This document shows positions 55,402 to 63,560 of a stretch of DNA of 64,000 nt, piece after piece. The DNA is from an uncultured Alphaproteobacteria bacterium (lineage in GTDB: Bacteria; Pseudomonadota; Alphaproteobacteria; Puniceispirillales; UBA1172). Below the pieces are notes generated by a model. That model had not been told where the DNA came from and ran no database searches. It saw only the letters and a list, made by a program, of their open reading frames with translations. Each line of letters begins with the position of its first letter. Position 1 is the stretch's first letter. The stretch is taken from NCBI GenBank assembly GCA_958431225.1, contig OY288107.1, positions 1,577,501 through 1,641,500 on the forward strand, in the 5' to 3' direction. A program made the position numbers and the translations under genes.

Positions 55402-55938
55402 TCATCTACGCCCGCCTTTGAGCCGACAGATGAGCGCGTCAAGCGAAATACGCCCGCCACCCAGAGCCAATAAAACCAAGAGGCAAATCACCCAAAATCC
55501 CCGCATATCAATGATTTCATTGGCATGACGGTTAAAAAACGCGCCTAATTCAACTCCATGGGCGGTGATATCCACCCACGTCATCACCGCCACAAATACA
55601 ATCATCCCCGCCGCCGCCAAGCGTGTGCATAATCCTAGCACCAACAGCAGCGGCAAAAGCACCTCACCATAAGTCCCGCCCATGACGATGAGCCAATCAA
55701 GCCAGCTAAATGCCGAGAGGCTATAGCCCCCGGCTTCGGCTTTTCCCGGCAGAATCTGCGCATAAGCGTTGATGGAAGGCGAGAACGGATTAGTGCCAAA
55801 TTTGGTGCGCGCCGAATTCAAAAAGAACATCAGCAAACCACCGGCAAAAGCCAGCCGTGCCAGCAACGGCAAAAGCGGCAGGAATATAAATTCTGCGGTG
55901 CGTTCAAACAGCCGATAGATGGAAAAGATGAAATTCAT
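55402..55938 (-). CDS. DoxX-family membrane protein of the bufferin operon
   Basis: A 178-residue protein with four hydrophobic segments and the DoxX hallmarks RLAFAGGLLMFFLNSARTKF and GGTYGEVLLPLLLVLGLCTR. DoxX members are often the fourth gene of bufferin clusters. The exact role, possibly redox or quinone-linked, is not known. The ribosome site AGGAG lies inside the end of bufC, and only one base separates bufC's stop from this ATG, so the two are coupled. Confidence 0.87.
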   Translation of the reverse strand: MNFIFSIYRLFERTAEFIFLPLLPLLARLAFAGGLLMFFLNSARTKFGTNPFSPSINAYAQILPGKAEAGGYSLSAFSWLDWLIVMGGTYGEVLLPLLLVLGLCTRLAAAGMIVFVAVMTWVDITAHGVELGAFFNRHANEIIDMRGFWVICLLVLLALGGGRISLDALICRLKGGRR

Positions 55939-55939
55939 T

Positions 55940-56713
55940 TTAGGTCTCCTGATTAAAGGTGAGGGCGGTTGCCGATGCTAGTACTAACTGTATCCATTTC
56001 TGCACTTGTTCGGCATTTTGGGTGGCGATGCGTTCGGCGACCTCGGCAAAGGAATATCCCGATGCTAGGGCTTCAAAAAATGCCAAACCATCTTCATCAA
56101 GCGGGTGATGCACCACCGCATCTTGTTGGCGGATGAGGGCGATGGATTGGGCTTTAGCGCCGATGCTGTGGTCGCCGTCATTGAGGTGCGCCTGCCAGAT
56201 GTCAAATAGCGGATATTGCGATTCTACCAAGCGCAATGACGGATGAAATTCTACCCGCGCGCCTAGTAATTTCTCGGCATCACTTGGGTATTCTGTGGGG
56301 GGCAGAAACGGCGCGTCGCTCGCGTGGAGTGCCTGACGTTGCGCGAATTCCAACATGGCAACATCCCCTAGATAGGGGAGCGAATCCGCCGGGGAAAATC
56401 CGCGAATAAAATCGGCAAAATCGGTGCCATAAAACACCATCACCGGCGAGGTTGGCGGATGGTTTTGGGCGTAAATTTTTGCCATCGCATCAAAAAATTC
56501 ATCCCCCACCAGCGACACCACGACAGGAAAGCCATCGCGCAGATTGTTGATGAGGCTCATAATATGGTTGTTGCGATAGACATTGAATCGCTTGTGGTCA
56601 GGCGCACCATCATAGCGCACCACACCATGAGGGAGGGCGGGGAGGGCAGGGGGGGCGGTATCCGCGCGCGTTAGTGCCTCTGAAAATTGCTCATGCCATA
56701 AAGCGTTGCTCAT
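55940..56713 (-). CDS. bufC: DUF2063 protein, partner of the MNIO maturase (BufC)
   Basis: A 257-residue DUF2063 protein. This family supplies the recognition domain that presents the bufferin precursor to the MNIO enzyme. Recognisable blocks are RFNVYRNNHIMSLINNLRDG, FPVVVSLVGDEFFDAMAKIY and LPYLGDVAMLEFAQRQALHA. The start at 56713 follows GGAG by 6 bases and overlaps bufB by 23 bases. Confidence 0.88.
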   Translation of the reverse strand: MSNALWHEQFSEALTRADTAPPALPALPHGVVRYDGAPDHKRFNVYRNNHIMSLINNLRDGFPVVVSLVGDEFFDAMAKIYAQNHPPTSPVMVFYGTDFADFIRGFSPADSLPYLGDVAMLEFAQRQALHASDAPFLPPTEYPSDAEKLLGARVEFHPSLRLVESQYPLFDIWQAHLNDGDHSIGAKAQSIALIRQQDAVVHHPLDEDGLAFFEALASGYSFAEVAERIATQNAEQVQKWIQLVLASATALTFNQET

Positions 56714-57578
56714 GTTTTGCTCCATCTTTAAGACTATCATTGAGAATTACGCCCGCGCGTTTTGCCTCACTTTGCATAACGTCCCACGCCGGCACATCAT
56801 TATCCCATTCAATCAGCGTCGGGCGCGCGCCATAATGTTTGATAACTTTTTCATATAGCGTCCAGACAGGGTTTGCGACCTGTGCCGAATGGCTATCTAT
56901 GAGCAGTGTTTGCCCGTCATCATCGGCATCAACACTATGCCCACCGAGATGAATTTCCCCCACCGCTTTCATAGGTAGCGCGCGTAAATAATTCTCAGCA
57001 TTAGTGTTCTGATTCTGTGCCGAAACATAAGTATTATTAATATCCAAAAGCAATCCACACCCCGAACGGCTGATAAGGGAGGTGATAAATTCCGCCTCGC
57101 TCATCTCGTGTTCGGCAAAATGCACGTATGTGGAAGGGTTTTCAATCAACATCTGCCGTCCAAGCACTTCTTGCACTTGGCTCACATGGGCGACGACATT
57201 ATCCAGCACCGCCTTGGTGTAGGGCAAGGGGAGCAGGTCATTAAAAAACACGCCCTCATGGGTGCTCCACGCCAAATGTTCTGAAAACACCGCCGGTTGC
57301 AACCAATCCATCAAGGTTTTGAGGCGTGCGAGATGGTCTTGGTCTAGGGGTTCAGGGGCGCCGATGGACAAACCAACCCCATGGCACGAAATCGGAAAAT
57401 CTTTTGCCAATTCAAGGAGCATGCTTTTGCGCGGCCCCCCATCAAGCATATAATTTTCGGCATGAATTTCAAACCAATCCACGCTATCGGCATCATTTTT
57501 GATGGCGGGGAAATGTTGGCTTTTGAAACCAACGCCAACCGCTAAGGGCAGGGTAGAAATAGGCAATTTTTGGGGCAT
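56691..57578 (-). CDS. bufB: MNIO-family (DUF692) bufferin maturase BufB
   Basis: A 295-residue TIM-barrel multinuclear non-heme iron oxygenase. The family modifies cysteines of ribosomal peptides; in bufferins it makes thiooxazole heterocycles that bind copper. Metal-binding stretches are WFEIHAENYML, FSEHLAWSTHEG, LIENPSTYVHF, LLLDINNTYVSA and VGEIHLGGHSVD. It begins LPLAVGVGFKSQHF, typical of the family. It lies 88 bases after the precursor gene with a hairpin in between. Confidence 0.92.
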   Translation of the reverse strand: MPQKLPISTLPLAVGVGFKSQHFPAIKNDADSVDWFEIHAENYMLDGGPRKSMLLELAKDFPISCHGVGLSIGAPEPLDQDHLARLKTLMDWLQPAVFSEHLAWSTHEGVFFNDLLPLPYTKAVLDNVVAHVSQVQEVLGRQMLIENPSTYVHFAEHEMSEAEFITSLISRSGCGLLLDINNTYVSAQNQNTNAENYLRALPMKAVGEIHLGGHSVDADDDGQTLLIDSHSAQVANPVWTLYEKVIKHYGARPTLIEWDNDVPAWDVMQSEAKRAGVILNDSLKDGAKHEQRFMA

Positions 57579-57618
57579 TTGTCACACAACATAAAAAAAC
57601 AAAATGGGGGCAAAATGA

Positions 57619-57651
57619 GGTCGGCGCAACATAAAAACCGCGCAACCGACC
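57619..57651 (-). terminator. Attenuator-like hairpin between bufA and bufB
   Basis: On the transcribed (-) strand a nine-base-pair stem with a three-base bulge (arms 57640-57651 and 57619-57627) is followed by a T-rich stretch before bufB. It could terminate part of the transcripts, giving much precursor peptide and less maturase. Inferred from sequence. Confidence 0.5.
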
Positions 57652-57666
57652 CCATGCGCGATGCGC

Positions 57667-57981
57667 TTAGGAAGGCAGATCGCGGTTGACTTTATGCGTT
57701 GAACCTTTGCGCGGCGTGCCGTCCGCCATCGCCGGCAGATCAATCTTGGTGCAAGTGCCAGCAGGAACCAGCGTCCAAGCATTGCCTTGATAATCCACCG
57801 TGGAAGTGCCAGCACAAGTCGTGCCGGGCCCTGCCGCACAATCATTCTGACCCGCCAAGGAAACGCCGTAGCATTTCTCATTGCTGTCATGGCTGTTAGC
57901 ATAAGCAGGAAGCGCCGCAGCCCCGGCAAGAGCAGCAGTCGCAGCAGTGGCAAAAACCATCTGTTTCATTTTCGCGTTCAT
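57667..57981 (-). CDS. bufA1: Bufferin precursor peptide, BufA1 type (DUF2282)
   Basis: A 104-residue DUF2282 protein, the precursor of a bufferin, a periplasmic metal-buffering peptide. A signal peptide (about residues 1-28, cut after ALPAYA) precedes a core with four cysteines: Cys37 in [19 protein letters not shown], Cys48, Cys56 (GTTCAG) and Cys77 (VPAGTCTKI). MNIO enzymes convert such central cysteines to thiooxazoles. AAGGA lies 9 bases before the ATG. It is first in a bufA-bufB-bufC-doxX-sigF-nrsF operon. Confidence 0.92.
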   Translation of the reverse strand: MNAKMKQMVFATAATAALAGAAALPAYANSHDSNEKCYGVSLAGQNDCAAGPGTTCAGTSTVDYQGNAWTLVPAGTCTKIDLPAMADGTPRKGSTHKVNRDLPS

Positions 57982-58001
57982 AGTCGTTAGTCCTTTCTGT
58001 T

Positions 58002-58020
58002 TTCGGGTCTTCTGCCCGAA
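58002..58020 (-). promoter_or_regulatory. Inverted repeat in the bufA leader; divergent promoter gap
   Basis: TTCGGG and CCCGAA form a six-base inverted repeat with a seven-base spacer, about 20 bases upstream of bufA. It lies in the 271-base AT-rich gap (57982-58252) between two divergent operons. Promoters for both must be here, but no convincing SigF-type motif or sigma-70 pair was found by eye. Confidence 0.4.
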
Positions 58021-58252
58021 TTTTACGAGTGATTAGATCATTGAAAGGCGTACGGGGGTGTCCAAAAAACACTATGAGAACATATCCCCCTAAATATTTT
58101 CAAACATACTTCAAATATCCCGCCTTCAACTACTTATACACACTATTCGTTCGTTTGGGGTATTTTATTTCAAAAAAATTTGCTTTTGGTGAGATTTGTT
58201 GAAAAGATGCTGATATAGTTAGGGCAAATAGGGAGATGAATTTATATCTGTT

Positions 58253-59125
58253 ATGGCGGATTTTTGGGAAAAAACACGCGATTCCTTCGCCGGTTGGCGG
58301 TTGATTGGCTTGCCGTTTGGTTTCGGCTTTTTGTTGTTATTGACGCCGTTATTGCTGATGGTTTTGCTGAGTTTCTGGACGCAGGATTATCTGGATTTGA
58401 GGCGCGATTTCACATTAGCCAATTATCGTGAAGTCTTTACGCATCCGGTGTTTTTCACGCTGATTAAGCGGTCATTGGCGATTGCGCTGGTGGTGACTTT
58501 GGTGACGGTTTTGCTGGCGTTTCCGGTGGCGTATTTCATCTCATTCTATGGCGGTAAGCGCAAAACGCTGTTGCTATTTTTAATCACCATCCCCTTTTGG
58601 ACGAGCTATCTGTTGCGGATTTTTCTATGGAAAATCATTTTAGGGTATAATGGGGTCATCAATTCGGGGCTGTCATCGCTCAATTTGATTGACGCACCGC
58701 TTTCCTTCATCCTCTACAATAGCAATGCGGTGGTGTTGGCACTATCCCACGCTTGGGCGCCTTTTGCCATTTTGCCGATTTTTGTGTCGCTAGAAAAAAT
58801 TGATCGTTCTTTATTAGAGGCCGGGCGCGATTTGGGCGATAGTGCTTATCGCAGTTTCTTTTTCATCACGCTACCCCTAGCCATGCCGGGGATTATCGCG
58901 GCGACTTTGATTGTGTTCATTCCCACCATAGGCGATTACGTGACGCCAAAATTGGTCGGCGGCACCGAAGGTTTGATGGTTGCCAACATGATTCAAGTGC
59001 AGTTCGCCAAAGCCAATAACGCACCTTTGGGCGCATCGCTGGCGCTTGTTTCCTTGTGTATTGTCATGCTCATCGCGCTGATATTTTTATTCTTGAATCG
59101 CAAATATCTAGGGAGGCGCGTATGA
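58253..59125 (+). CDS. potB: Polyamine-type ABC transporter permease (PotB-like)
   Basis: A 290-residue inner-membrane permease with six helices. The coupling motif recognised by the ATPase is LLEAGRDLGDSAYRSFFFIT followed by LPLAMPGIIA. It is closest to spermidine/putrescine permease PotB/PotH. The start at 58253 has only a weak, distant GGGAG. The next permease overlaps by four bases (ATGA). The actual ligand may be another amine. Confidence 0.88.
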   Translation: MADFWEKTRDSFAGWRLIGLPFGFGFLLLLTPLLLMVLLSFWTQDYLDLRRDFTLANYREVFTHPVFFTLIKRSLAIALVVTLVTVLLAFPVAYFISFYGGKRKTLLLFLITIPFWTSYLLRIFLWKIILGYNGVINSGLSSLNLIDAPLSFILYNSNAVVLALSHAWAPFAILPIFVSLEKIDRSLLEAGRDLGDSAYRSFFFITLPLAMPGIIAATLIVFIPTIGDYVTPKLVGGTEGLMVANMIQVQFAKANNAPLGASLALVSLCIVMLIALIFLFLNRKYLGRRV

Positions 59126-59916
59126 AACATTCATCCCCGATTGCTTTGTCGGTTTTTGTTGTTATCTATTTGGTGTTTCTTTACGCGCCGATTTTTCTGC
59201 TACCGATTTTTGCCTTTAACGATAGCGCGGTGATTGCATTCCCCCTAAGCGGTTTCACTTTGCATTGGTTTAAGGAGTTATGGGGGGAAGATGTGCTATT
59301 CCGCGCGGCTACCAATTCGTTGATTATAGCGGTATCCACGGCGGTTTTAAGCACGTGTTTTGGTGTGCTAACCGCGCGGGCGATGGCTCGCCATCAATTC
59401 ATCGGCAAAAAGCCTATTTTTGGGTTGATTATGGCACCGCTATTCCTGCCCGAGATTATTATTGGCGTGTCCATGTTGATTGTGTTGTTGCAGTTGGGGT
59501 TGGCTTTGAGTCTATGGACGGTGATTATCGGGCATACGCTCATCGCTACGCCATTTTCGGTTTCCATATTAGCCACCGCCTTTAACAATATGGATAGGAG
59601 CCTTGAAGAAGCCTCACTAGATTTAGGTGAGACGCGGATTGGCACGTTTCGGCGGGTGATTCTGCCCCTTGTCGCGCCGGGGTTGATTTCTAGCCTGTTG
59701 ATTGGTTTTATTATTTCGCTTGATGAATTTGTCATTGCGTTTTTTCTCACAGGCACTGACCCGACTTTGCCGGTTTATATTTGGTCATTACTGCGCTTTC
59801 CGTCAAAATTGCCGATTGTCATGGCGTTAGGGTTTTTGTTGTTGGTGCTGTCGTTGATTTTGCTGTCGTTATTTGAAGCCGCGCGCCGGCGTTCAGAACG
59901 TTTAACTGGAGGATGA
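59122..59916 (+). CDS. potC: Polyamine-type ABC transporter permease (PotC-like)
   Basis: A 264-residue permease with six helices, the second half of the heterodimeric channel. The EAA-type loop is LEEASLDLGETRIGTFRRVI followed by LPLVAPGLI, then FIISLDEFVIAFFLTG, typical of PotC. The start at 59122 follows GGGAGG and overlaps potB's stop; an open frame upstream is not used. The ATPase gene begins one base after its stop. Confidence 0.9.
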   Translation: MKHSSPIALSVFVVIYLVFLYAPIFLLPIFAFNDSAVIAFPLSGFTLHWFKELWGEDVLFRAATNSLIIAVSTAVLSTCFGVLTARAMARHQFIGKKPIFGLIMAPLFLPEIIIGVSMLIVLLQLGLALSLWTVIIGHTLIATPFSVSILATAFNNMDRSLEEASLDLGETRIGTFRRVILPLVAPGLISSLLIGFIISLDEFVIAFFLTGTDPTLPVYIWSLLRFPSKLPIVMALGFLLLVLSLILLSLFEAARRRSERLTGG

Positions 59917-59917
59917 A

Positions 59918-61009
59918 ATGAAACAACAAGATATGGTCGTGGTAAGCGATTTACGCAAAAATTTCGGCGAATTACAGGTGGTCAAAGGCATTGACCTCAA
60001 CATCGGTGCGGGCGAATTTTTCTCGCTGTTGGGCCCGTCAGGTTGCGGGAAAACCACACTCCTGCGGATGATTGCCGGGTTTGAGACGGCAAATAGTGGC
60101 AGTATCACCATTGACGGCAAACCCATGGAGGGCGTGGATGCTAATGAACGTCCGACCAATATGGTGTTTCAATCTTATGCGATTTTCCCGCATTTGAATG
60201 TGGAACAAAATGTCGCTTATGGGTTGAAAAAATCAGGGCTGTCGGCGGATGCGGTGCGGGGGCGGGTGGATGCTATGCTCAAATTGGTGGATTTAGAGGG
60301 CTATCATAAACGTCCATCTTACGCGCTATCAGGCGGGCAGAAACAGCGGGTGGCTTTGGCGCGGGCGTTGATTATGCAACCTAAAGTGTTGTTGTTGGAT
60401 GAACCGCTTTCGGCACTAGACAAAAAATTGCGCGAGCAGATGCAACACGAATTACGCCGTCTCCAACGCACTCTGGGCATTACCTTCATTCTGGTGACCC
60501 ACGACCAAGAGGAAGCCCTGATTATGAGCGACCGCATCGCCGTTATGTTTGACGGGCGCATCGCCCAAATTGGCACCCCCCGCGAAATTTATGAACGTCC
60601 GGTCAATCGCCATGTCGCGTCATTTATTGGCGTCATGAATTTCCTTGATGGCACGTTAAAAAGCGTCAGCAAAAAGGGCTTGCAGATTGCCTCAAAAACC
60701 TTCGGCAGTATTTATCTAGCCCCGGAACAAATGCCCGCACCATTAGAGGCAGGGGCAGTGACGCTAGGCGTGCGCCCAGAAATGATGAGCGTCCTCTACA
60801 AAGCCAGCGACCAAGCCGATTATGAATTACAAGGCAAAGTCGTCAGTGTCGATTATTACGGCGATATGAGTTTCTACACCATCGCCGTGCAGGGTTCCAA
60901 AGAACATCTTGCGGTGTGTATGCGTAACACCGTCGGACGCCATGTTTATGATGAGGGCGATGCGGTGCGCCTTGGGTGGAGCAATGCCTCTATGGTGGTG
61001 TTGCGCTAA
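59918..61009 (+). CDS. potA: Polyamine-type ABC transporter ATPase (PotA-like)
   Basis: A 363-residue ATPase. Walker A is LLGPSGCGKTTLLRMIAG, the signature is ALSGGQKQRVALARAL, Walker B is VLLLDEPLSALDKKL and the switch is ILVTHDQEEAL. The C-terminal TOBE domain (about residues 275-360) is normal for PotA. GGAGG lies just before the start. A hairpin follows the stop. Confidence 0.93.
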   Translation: MKQQDMVVVSDLRKNFGELQVVKGIDLNIGAGEFFSLLGPSGCGKTTLLRMIAGFETANSGSITIDGKPMEGVDANERPTNMVFQSYAIFPHLNVEQNVAYGLKKSGLSADAVRGRVDAMLKLVDLEGYHKRPSYALSGGQKQRVALARALIMQPKVLLLDEPLSALDKKLREQMQHELRRLQRTLGITFILVTHDQEEALIMSDRIAVMFDGRIAQIGTPREIYERPVNRHVASFIGVMNFLDGTLKSVSKKGLQIASKTFGSIYLAPEQMPAPLEAGAVTLGVRPEMMSVLYKASDQADYELQGKVVSVDYYGDMSFYTIAVQGSKEHLAVCMRNTVGRHVYDEGDAVRLGWSNASMVVLR

Positions 61010-61045
61010 AAGAACCGCCCCCCATTTTGGTGAGACGGCTCTTTT
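61008..61045. terminator. Bidirectional hairpin terminator between potA and potD
   Basis: AAAAGAACCG (61008-61017) and CGGCTCTTTT (61036-61045) pair with a single mismatch, giving A-run and T-run flanks on both strands. It sits exactly between the convergent potA and potD stops. Confidence 0.7.
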
Positions 61046-61058
61046 GCACGCACGAAAA

Positions 61059-62102
61059 TTAGAATCCGGTTTTAATTAATTCAAATTCCGCAATCATTTT
61101 CTCGCGCAATTCCGGCGGCACCGGGGCTTGCCAGAGGGTATTTTTGGTATAATCCTCAAGCGAGCTAAACCCAGCATCGGCGCCATATTTATCCATGACC
61201 GGGGCGAGCGAATGCCCATAACCCCACTCATTGACGAGATATTCCCCGGATTCTTCAGCTAGCACAGCATTGAGGAAATCATAAACCTTATCGGTATTCC
61301 CCGCATTGTCCTTGAGATGCACATAGGTGCAAAGCCATGTGGATTTACCTTCCTTGGCATCTTCTTTGGTGGCAACCGGCACGTCTTCGGCTTGCAGAAT
61401 CGTTGCGACTTCGTTCCACGACCATGAAATTTCCACCTCGCCTGACTGCATCAGCCCACGAATTTCCGCACCATCATTCCAATAAGTGCGGATATTTTTA
61501 TGGACTTTCCGCAGAAAATCAGAAGCAGCCTTGAACTCAGCATCGCTCGCCTTGTTCCAATCGGTCACGCCAACCGCCAAAAAGCCAAGCGCATAAGCAT
61601 CATCCACATTATCAGGGATGGAAACTTTGCCGGCAAATTTCGGGTCAGTAAAAGAATGAAGCGTTGAAGCATCCGCCTCACTCACCAAATCGGTGCGGTA
61701 AGTCATTGCGGTGGAAGCCCAATCAAACGGCACCGCCCATTGGTTGCCATTGGTGTTAAAGCCATCAAGATTTTTCATGGACGGGATGACTTTATCCCAA
61801 TTTTTCAGCCGTGATGTATCAATCGGCAACAACATGCCGGCATCGCGCAGTTTGATAACACTAGGCGCACAAGGATGGTGCATATCCGCCTTAAAACCCG
61901 CACGGATTTTCTGAAACGCTTCTTCTTCGTCCGAGAAAAAGTTATAGGCAGGGGGCTTGCCGTATGTTTTGATGTAGTCTTGGAAGAAATTTTCATCCTC
62001 ATACCCGCCCCATTCAAAAATAGTCAGTTCTGCGTGAGCAGTAGTCGCCAAGCCAAATACGGACAAAGCCACCGCCACAAAGATTCGTTTTATTGCTTGC
62101 AT
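61059..62102 (-). CDS. potD: Polyamine-type periplasmic substrate-binding protein (PotD-like)
   Basis: A 347-residue periplasmic binding protein. A signal peptide ends near VFGLATTAHA, and the mature protein starts ELTIFEWGGYEDENFFQDYI. The hinge region QWAVPFDWASTAMTYRTDLV and ISWSWNEVATI line the ligand site. GGAGG precedes the start by 6 bases. It faces potBCA tail to tail instead of sitting in that operon, and lies 72 bases after the aminotransferase gene on the same strand. Confidence 0.88.
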   Translation of the reverse strand: MQAIKRIFVAVALSVFGLATTAHAELTIFEWGGYEDENFFQDYIKTYGKPPAYNFFSDEEEAFQKIRAGFKADMHHPCAPSVIKLRDAGMLLPIDTSRLKNWDKVIPSMKNLDGFNTNGNQWAVPFDWASTAMTYRTDLVSEADASTLHSFTDPKFAGKVSIPDNVDDAYALGFLAVGVTDWNKASDAEFKAASDFLRKVHKNIRTYWNDGAEIRGLMQSGEVEISWSWNEVATILQAEDVPVATKEDAKEGKSTWLCTYVHLKDNAGNTDKVYDFLNAVLAEESGEYLVNEWGYGHSLAPVMDKYGADAGFSSLEDYTKNTLWQAPVPPELREKMIAEFELIKTGF

Positions 62103-62174
62103 TTCTAACCTCCATTAGCAAATTCACGTTAGTTGATAATGCCTGTTTGAATGAAAAAAACAACACTTAATCTA

Positions 62175-63560
62175 TTAGGGCGCGTAATTTTCTTGCATGG
62201 CACCAAGGGCATCGTCAAGAATTTGGAACATCGTAGCCGTCTCAGCACGGGTGATGATGAGGGGCGGGGAGAACACGCACATATTGCCAATCGGACGCAC
62301 CAACAGCCCCCGCGCCTCGCATAACGCATCCATGCGCGCACCAAAATCCGCCGCTACGCCTTCTAAACAGCCCAACAGACCAACCCCGCGCGCCTCGCCA
62401 ATCATCGGGTATTTAGCACCGAGCGCGCGTAAAGATTCTTGAAAATAAGGCGCAAGGGTGCGCACGTGTTGCAAAATGCCCTCGCGTTCCAAAATGCCGA
62501 TATTGGTGAGCGCCGCCCGTGCCGCCACCGGATGCCCCGAATAAGTATAGCCATTGGTAAAGGGATGCGCGCCATCAATGCCGCTGATGCTATCAAGGAG
62601 CGTATCCGAAATCAGCACCGCCCCCATCGGCACATAACCCGAAGTCAAACCTTTGGCGCAAGTGATAATATCGGGCGTGATGCCAAACACCTCGTGCGAT
62701 GCAAACCAATGCCCTAACCGTCCAAAAGCCGTCACCACCTCATCGGCAATATAAACGATGTCATGTTGGCGGCATAATTCCCATGCGCGTTGGTGATAAT
62801 CGGGGGGCGGCACAATCACCCCGCCCGAAGCCAACACCGGCTCGGCAATGAAACAGGCAATGTTTTCTGCACCAACGCTGTCAATGCGCTCCCGCATATC
62901 ATTGATTTTGGCATCGCACCATGCCTCCATGCGCATACCATCGGGGCTCATATTATCAGGGCGCAGGGCGGGGTTGATATCCGGGAGCATCAGGGGCAGA
63001 TTTTCGGTGCGATCCATCAACCGCCCCGCCGCCGCCCCGCCGGTACTTGATACACTCGCACTCAGATAGGACGAGCCGTGATAACCTTGCTCGCGGCAAA
63101 GAATCTTCTTCTTACTCGTTTTCCCCAACACATTATTGCGATAGAACAAAAAGCGCAAAGCCGTATCCACCGCATCCGAGCCGCCATTAGTGAAAAACAC
63201 ATGATTAAGACCAGCAGGTGCCAGTTCGCTAAGTTTTTGTGCCAACATCGCCCCGGGTTCATGGCAGGTGAACCAAGGGCTTGCATAAGTCATCTCCATC
63301 ACCTGTTCGGCAATAGCATCCGCCATTTCCTGCCGCCCATAGCCGATATTGACGCACCACATCCCTCCGGGTCCATCAATGATTTTATTGCCCGCCCCAT
63401 CAATCAGATAAATCCCTTGCGCGCGCGCAATCTGCGTCATAGCTAGGGGCGGGGCGGTCAGATCGCGCCACGGATGGATGGTGTGTTGTTGATCCCACGC
63501 CGCCACATCTTTCGTGCGCGCCGGGTCATTTTTGCGGTCAGCGTGAGGATGCGCGGTCAT
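62175..63560 (-). CDS. Class III omega-aminotransferase
   Basis: A 461-residue PLP transaminase that probably moves amino groups from amines such as putrescine, or omega-amino acids, to pyruvate. Motifs are GIYLIDGAGNKIIDGPGGMW, FFTNGGSDAVDTALRFL, VYIADEVVTAFGRLGHWFAS and the Schiff-base lysine in DIITCAKGLTSGYVPMGAV. It resembles putrescine-pyruvate or taurine-pyruvate transaminases; the polyamine transporter beside it favours the former. Its start overlaps the class IV aminotransferase stop (ATGA). Confidence 0.9.
   Translation of the reverse strand: MTAHPHADRKNDPARTKDVAAWDQQHTIHPWRDLTAPPLAMTQIARAQGIYLIDGAGNKIIDGPGGMWCVNIGYGRQEMADAIAEQVMEMTYASPWFTCHEPGAMLAQKLSELAPAGLNHVFFTNGGSDAVDTALRFLFYRNNVLGKTSKKKILCREQGYHGSSYLSASVSSTGGAAAGRLMDRTENLPLMLPDINPALRPDNMSPDGMRMEAWCDAKINDMRERIDSVGAENIACFIAEPVLASGGVIVPPPDYHQRAWELCRQHDIVYIADEVVTAFGRLGHWFASHEVFGITPDIITCAKGLTSGYVPMGAVLISDTLLDSISGIDGAHPFTNGYTYSGHPVAARAALTNIGILEREGILQHVRTLAPYFQESLRALGAKYPMIGEARGVGLLGCLEGVAADFGARMDALCEARGLLVRPIGNMCVFSPPLIITRAETATMFQILDDALGAMQENYAP

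Noticed and set aside
57982..58100. SigF-type promoter upstream of bufA
   Set aside because: GTACGC and CGTA elements are present on the - strand, but the spacing is about 20 bases, not the ~16 known for SigF, and the -35 does not match GTAACC well.
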